This document shows positions 61,499 to 64,000 of a stretch of 64,000 nt of DNA, in pieces (the first letter of the stretch is position 1; the number at the start of each line of letters is the position of its first letter). Source of the DNA: Paenibacillus sp. G2S3 (GTDB lineage: Bacteria; Bacillota; Bacilli; Paenibacillales; Paenibacillaceae); NCBI RefSeq assembly GCF_030123105.1, contig NZ_CP126095.1:6324001-6388000 (forward strand). Direction: 5' to 3'. Under the pieces are notes generated by a model that made no database searches, was not told the DNA's origin, and worked only from the letters and a program-made list of their open reading frames with translations. The position numbers and the translations under genes are program-made.

Positions 61499-64000
61499 CT
61501 ATTCCTCCGCCTTAGGATGGCGGGATACTAACCTCACCAGATCCAGCGTCAAGATCGGCAACGCTATGGAAGCCGGATAAGCCAAGTAACGCGGTTCCCA
61601 CTCCGGACTGAACTTTTCTTTATACCGGCGCAATCCGACAAAGCCGTACCAATGCCCCCCTCTTTTAAATACGAGATGAGCCAGCTTCTCCTCTTTCAAG
61701 GCACCCACATTCTCACCTACACTGGACAGCGGAGCATTACCTAGATTAAATCGATGATATCCCTTAGATTTCGCCCATTCTAGCAAACGGACAAATAAAT
61801 AATCCATCGTTCCGTTCGGTACATTCTTTCGATGTCGCATTAAATCAATCGATAGGGTCATGCCCTGATCATACCCGTATGCAATAGATGCAAATGCCAG
61901 GATCGTCCCTTTGGCATTCCGAAGCAGCACGATCGGAGCCAGTTGCAGATAGGCTTCATTAAACCAACCCAACGAATACCCTTTTTCGGTACGTCCGTTC
62001 AACCATTCGTCTGAAACAGATCGCAGCTCCCTTAGCAAATCTTCAGCGTGCGGCGTCTCTACAACTTCGAACGCATATCCTTCCCGCTCAAATCGGTTGC
62101 ATACGCTTCGCAGATCACTGTTCTTCTTGCCACTGAGCGTAAAGGTATCAAGCGTTACCAACGCCTCTTCCCCCAGCTTGAAAAAGTGATATCCCTGCTC
62201 ATGATAGATCGATAAGAAATCAGGTGTGGCCTGATAAAAAACTACTACCAAACCGAACTTATCCGCAGCTTGCCTAAATTCACTGATCGCCTCATTCATG
62301 AGACTTCTATTTCCCAATGGATCACCAAGGACTACAAGCTTATCTCTAACCCTAGCGAAAGCGAGCAGCACCTTGCCGTCTTGCGCCCAGAAGAAGCTTT
62401 TGTCACCCAAAAACAACATATGCGTTAAGGCATTACCTTGAGCTTCGCCTAGAAAACGTTCCAGCCTTGCCATATCAAAATTCCCGAATAACTCCTCAGG
62501 TTTACGATGGGGTCTAAGGGTTATCAGCAAAGTAAGAATGATCCAAGAGAAAGCCAGCCCCCCCACGGCTGTAAAAGCAACATGACTATGCCGCTGTAGC
62601 CACTCTGGCTCTACACCGGGTGGGAGATGCTTCAGAAACCCACGATGAACATGGCTTCCCAATAGATAGTAGCTTAAGGCAATTACTGAAGTAAGCGCAA
62701 GCCACCAGATCGTATTCTGTCTGCTGACAGGAGCACTAATCCTGTAGAACCGGGATCTGGAGATCCACAGAATGAGTGCAACGAGGAGCAGAAACAGTGC
62801 CTCTTCATAATCAAAGCCTTTTGCCACCGCAAACACGGACCCAGAAAATAACAGAATACTGGTCCAAATATACGCGCTACGGACCCGTAATGTAATGCCT
62901 CGCGACAACAATATGAGCATAAAACCAATAAGCACAGATAAATGATGTGAGAGCTGCATGATCGAGAATGACAATATTTCCTCTGTAATCTTCAGCCGGT
63001 ACAACAATCCAGGCGTAGCAGTTGATAGTAATAGTATAAGCCCACTAGCTAATACAAGCTTGCCTAGAGCCCACACACCAAGATCGCTCAGAAAGGTATA
63101 CTGACCCGGCCATCCCCAGATCTTCTGCCATATGTTAAGAGAGGGTTCGAACCCTGGAGCTGAACGATCTTGACCCTTTTTTCCCTGCAGACCAAACTCC
63201 AGAGCAGCCAGCACCAGACCGATCAACCATGGAATGAGATAATAGAACAATCTAAAAATTACAAGCACCGCCATGGCCTGATCACTTTTGAATCCAAGCT
63301 GCGTGAGACCCAGCAATGCGATAAGATCAAAAGCACCGATACCACCAGGTGCCATACTCAAGATGCCCGCGATCGCAGCAATCGTAAAAATACCGAATAT
63401 GACTGGAAAATGAACCTCGTGCAAGAGATGGCTACTGATTGTCCAAAACGTTACGCCAGCAAAACTCCATTCCAGAAAGGAGGCACCCACAGAAGCAACT
63501 ACTGTAAGCCAGGGTGTTCTACCTTGTCCCCGATTAATCCACTTTGCATAAAGAGCAGAGCGCTGTACAAACACAAAAAACGGTAAATAAAGCGCCATCC
63601 CCCATACCGCAAATACTAACCAATGATGCTCTTCCAGCAATGCCGTTGCCGGGAGTAAACCAAAAATATTTGCCCAAGAAAGTAAAGATAACCCGGTAAT
63701 CATGAGTGGTGATAGAAATACGATTGCCGGTGTTAGGACGGAAGTTGGCACTCCGCTTTTTTTGTACATCAACGTTCTTAAACCTACTCCAGCCAGACCT
63801 GCAAAACCAATTAAATTATTAAACGTATTAGCAATCCAGGCATAGCGGAAGGTGTCCCACAGCCCTACTTTTAAACGAAAATGTGCCCGAATCAAATAAT
63901 CGTAGGCACTCATTACAGCTACTGCAAGAAGCGCAAATCCAATCATTTGCAAAACGGCAGACGTAGGCACTCTTCTTAACTCGCGCATAATAAGTCCTAA
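61499..64000 (-). CDS. mprF: MprF phosphatidylglycerol flippase/lysyltransferase, 5' end outside the window
   Basis: At least 833 residues. About thirteen membrane helices (the flippase part) precede a cytoplasmic synthase domain (about 510-820). That domain has the DUF2156/GNAT-like segments GNALTHMLFLGDKSFFWAQD, VVLGDPLG and YHRFNLGNAPLS. It adds lysine or alanine from tRNA to phosphatidylglycerol and flips the product, which protects against cationic peptides. ATG 63988 is in frame, but no ribosome binding site precedes it. The frame stays open to the window edge, and the usual first membrane helix is missing, so the true start probably lies beyond 64000. Confidence 0.88.
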   Translation of the reverse strand, partial: LGLIMRELRRVPTSAVLQMIGFALLAVAVMSAYDYLIRAHFRLKVGLWDTFRYAWIANTFNNLIGFAGLAGVGLRTLMYKKSGVPTSVLTPAIVFLSPLMITGLSLLSWANIFGLLPATALLEEHHWLVFAVWGMALYLPFFVFVQRSALYAKWINRGQGRTPWLTVVASVGASFLEWSFAGVTFWTISSHLLHEVHFPVIFGIFTIAAIAGILSMAPGGIGAFDLIALLGLTQLGFKSDQAMAVLVIFRLFYYLIPWLIGLVLAALEFGLQGKKGQDRSAPGFEPSLNIWQKIWGWPGQYTFLSDLGVWALGKLVLASGLILLLSTATPGLLYRLKITEEILSFSIMQLSHHLSVLIGFMLILLSRGITLRVRSAYIWTSILLFSGSVFAVAKGFDYEEALFLLLVALILWISRSRFYRISAPVSRQNTIWWLALTSVIALSYYLLGSHVHRGFLKHLPPGVEPEWLQRHSHVAFTAVGGLAFSWIILTLLITLRPHRKPEELFGNFDMARLERFLGEAQGNALTHMLFLGDKSFFWAQDGKVLLAFARVRDKLVVLGDPLGNRSLMNEAISEFRQAADKFGLVVVFYQATPDFLSIYHEQGYHFFKLGEEALVTLDTFTLSGKKNSDLRSVCNRFEREGYAFEVVETPHAEDLLRELRSVSDEWLNGRTEKGYSLGWFNEAYLQLAPIVLLRNAKGTILAFASIAYGYDQGMTLSIDLMRHRKNVPNGTMDYLFVRLLEWAKSKGYHRFNLGNAPLSSVGENVGALKEEKLAHLVFKRGGHWYGFVGLRRYKEKFSPEWEPRYLAYPASIALPILTLDLVRLVSRHPKAEE

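Overview
The window looks like chromosome of a low-to-mid GC, spore-forming, Gram-positive bacterium, most likely a Paenibacillus. The reasons are strong AGGAGG-type ribosome binding sites, a Spo0E-like phosphatase, a surface protein with three SLH domains, LTA synthase and MprF homologues, and a TPR receptor/short peptide pair of the kind known from Paenibacillus. No rRNA, tRNA, insertion sequence, prophage or CRISPR array was seen. Both ends cut genes: a Rieske protein on the left and mprF on the right.

Layout. 0-9 kb: Rieske tail, a short-chain dehydrogenase, a palindrome-rich non-coding tract, an IsdG-type haem monooxygenase, an MMPL exporter, and a MarR-controlled heterodimeric ABC drug exporter. 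9-13 kb: a TPR/HTH receptor whose 3' end overlaps a 40-codon secreted peptide gene, a Spo0E-like gene, and a LysR gene divergent from lrgAB/cidAB. 13-27 kb: an oxidoreductase, a nuclease-helicase, an LTA synthase, MarR, a chemoreceptor, a GGDEF-EAL protein, an ABC-2 exporter, and an HxlR/quinone reductase pair. 27-32 kb: an SLH surface protein and a small Ala-rich secreted protein behind a duplicated, attenuator-like leader. 32-44 kb: a cystine-type symporter, an oxidoreductase, a three-gene operon with two UbiA prenyltransferases behind a perfect Fur box, an acetate-type transporter, a DsrE-like protein, a class V aminotransferase and several single genes. 44-57 kb: reductive pyrimidine catabolism. 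It holds PreT/PreA, a dihydropyrimidinase, a PucR regulator, a beta-alanine-type aminotransferase, an MmsA-type semialdehyde dehydrogenase and a four-gene ABC importer. 57-64 kb: a diguanylate cyclase, an intracellular alpha-amylase and MprF.

How the genes fit together. The 44-57 kb block can turn imported uracil/thymine-type bases into dihydropyrimidine, then the carbamoyl amino acid, then (after a missing amidase step) beta-alanine, the semialdehyde and acetyl- or propionyl-CoA. A TTAGACA/TGTCTAA dyad occurs in the pucR-preT gap, and its two half-sites recur in front of the importer.

The most unusual material is non-coding. Three tracts (1.1-1.8, 43.9-44.1 and 61.2-61.3 kb) carry short palindromes whose centres follow the same 51-62-51 bp spacing although two different core sequences are used. 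Two copies of a roughly 97-bp structured repeat lie at 39.4 and 54.7 kb. The leader at 32.2-32.5 kb holds two tandem copies of a small hairpin overlapping a terminator, with a compensatory base change between the copies. The peptide gene at 9.1-9.3 kb is the other prime candidate.
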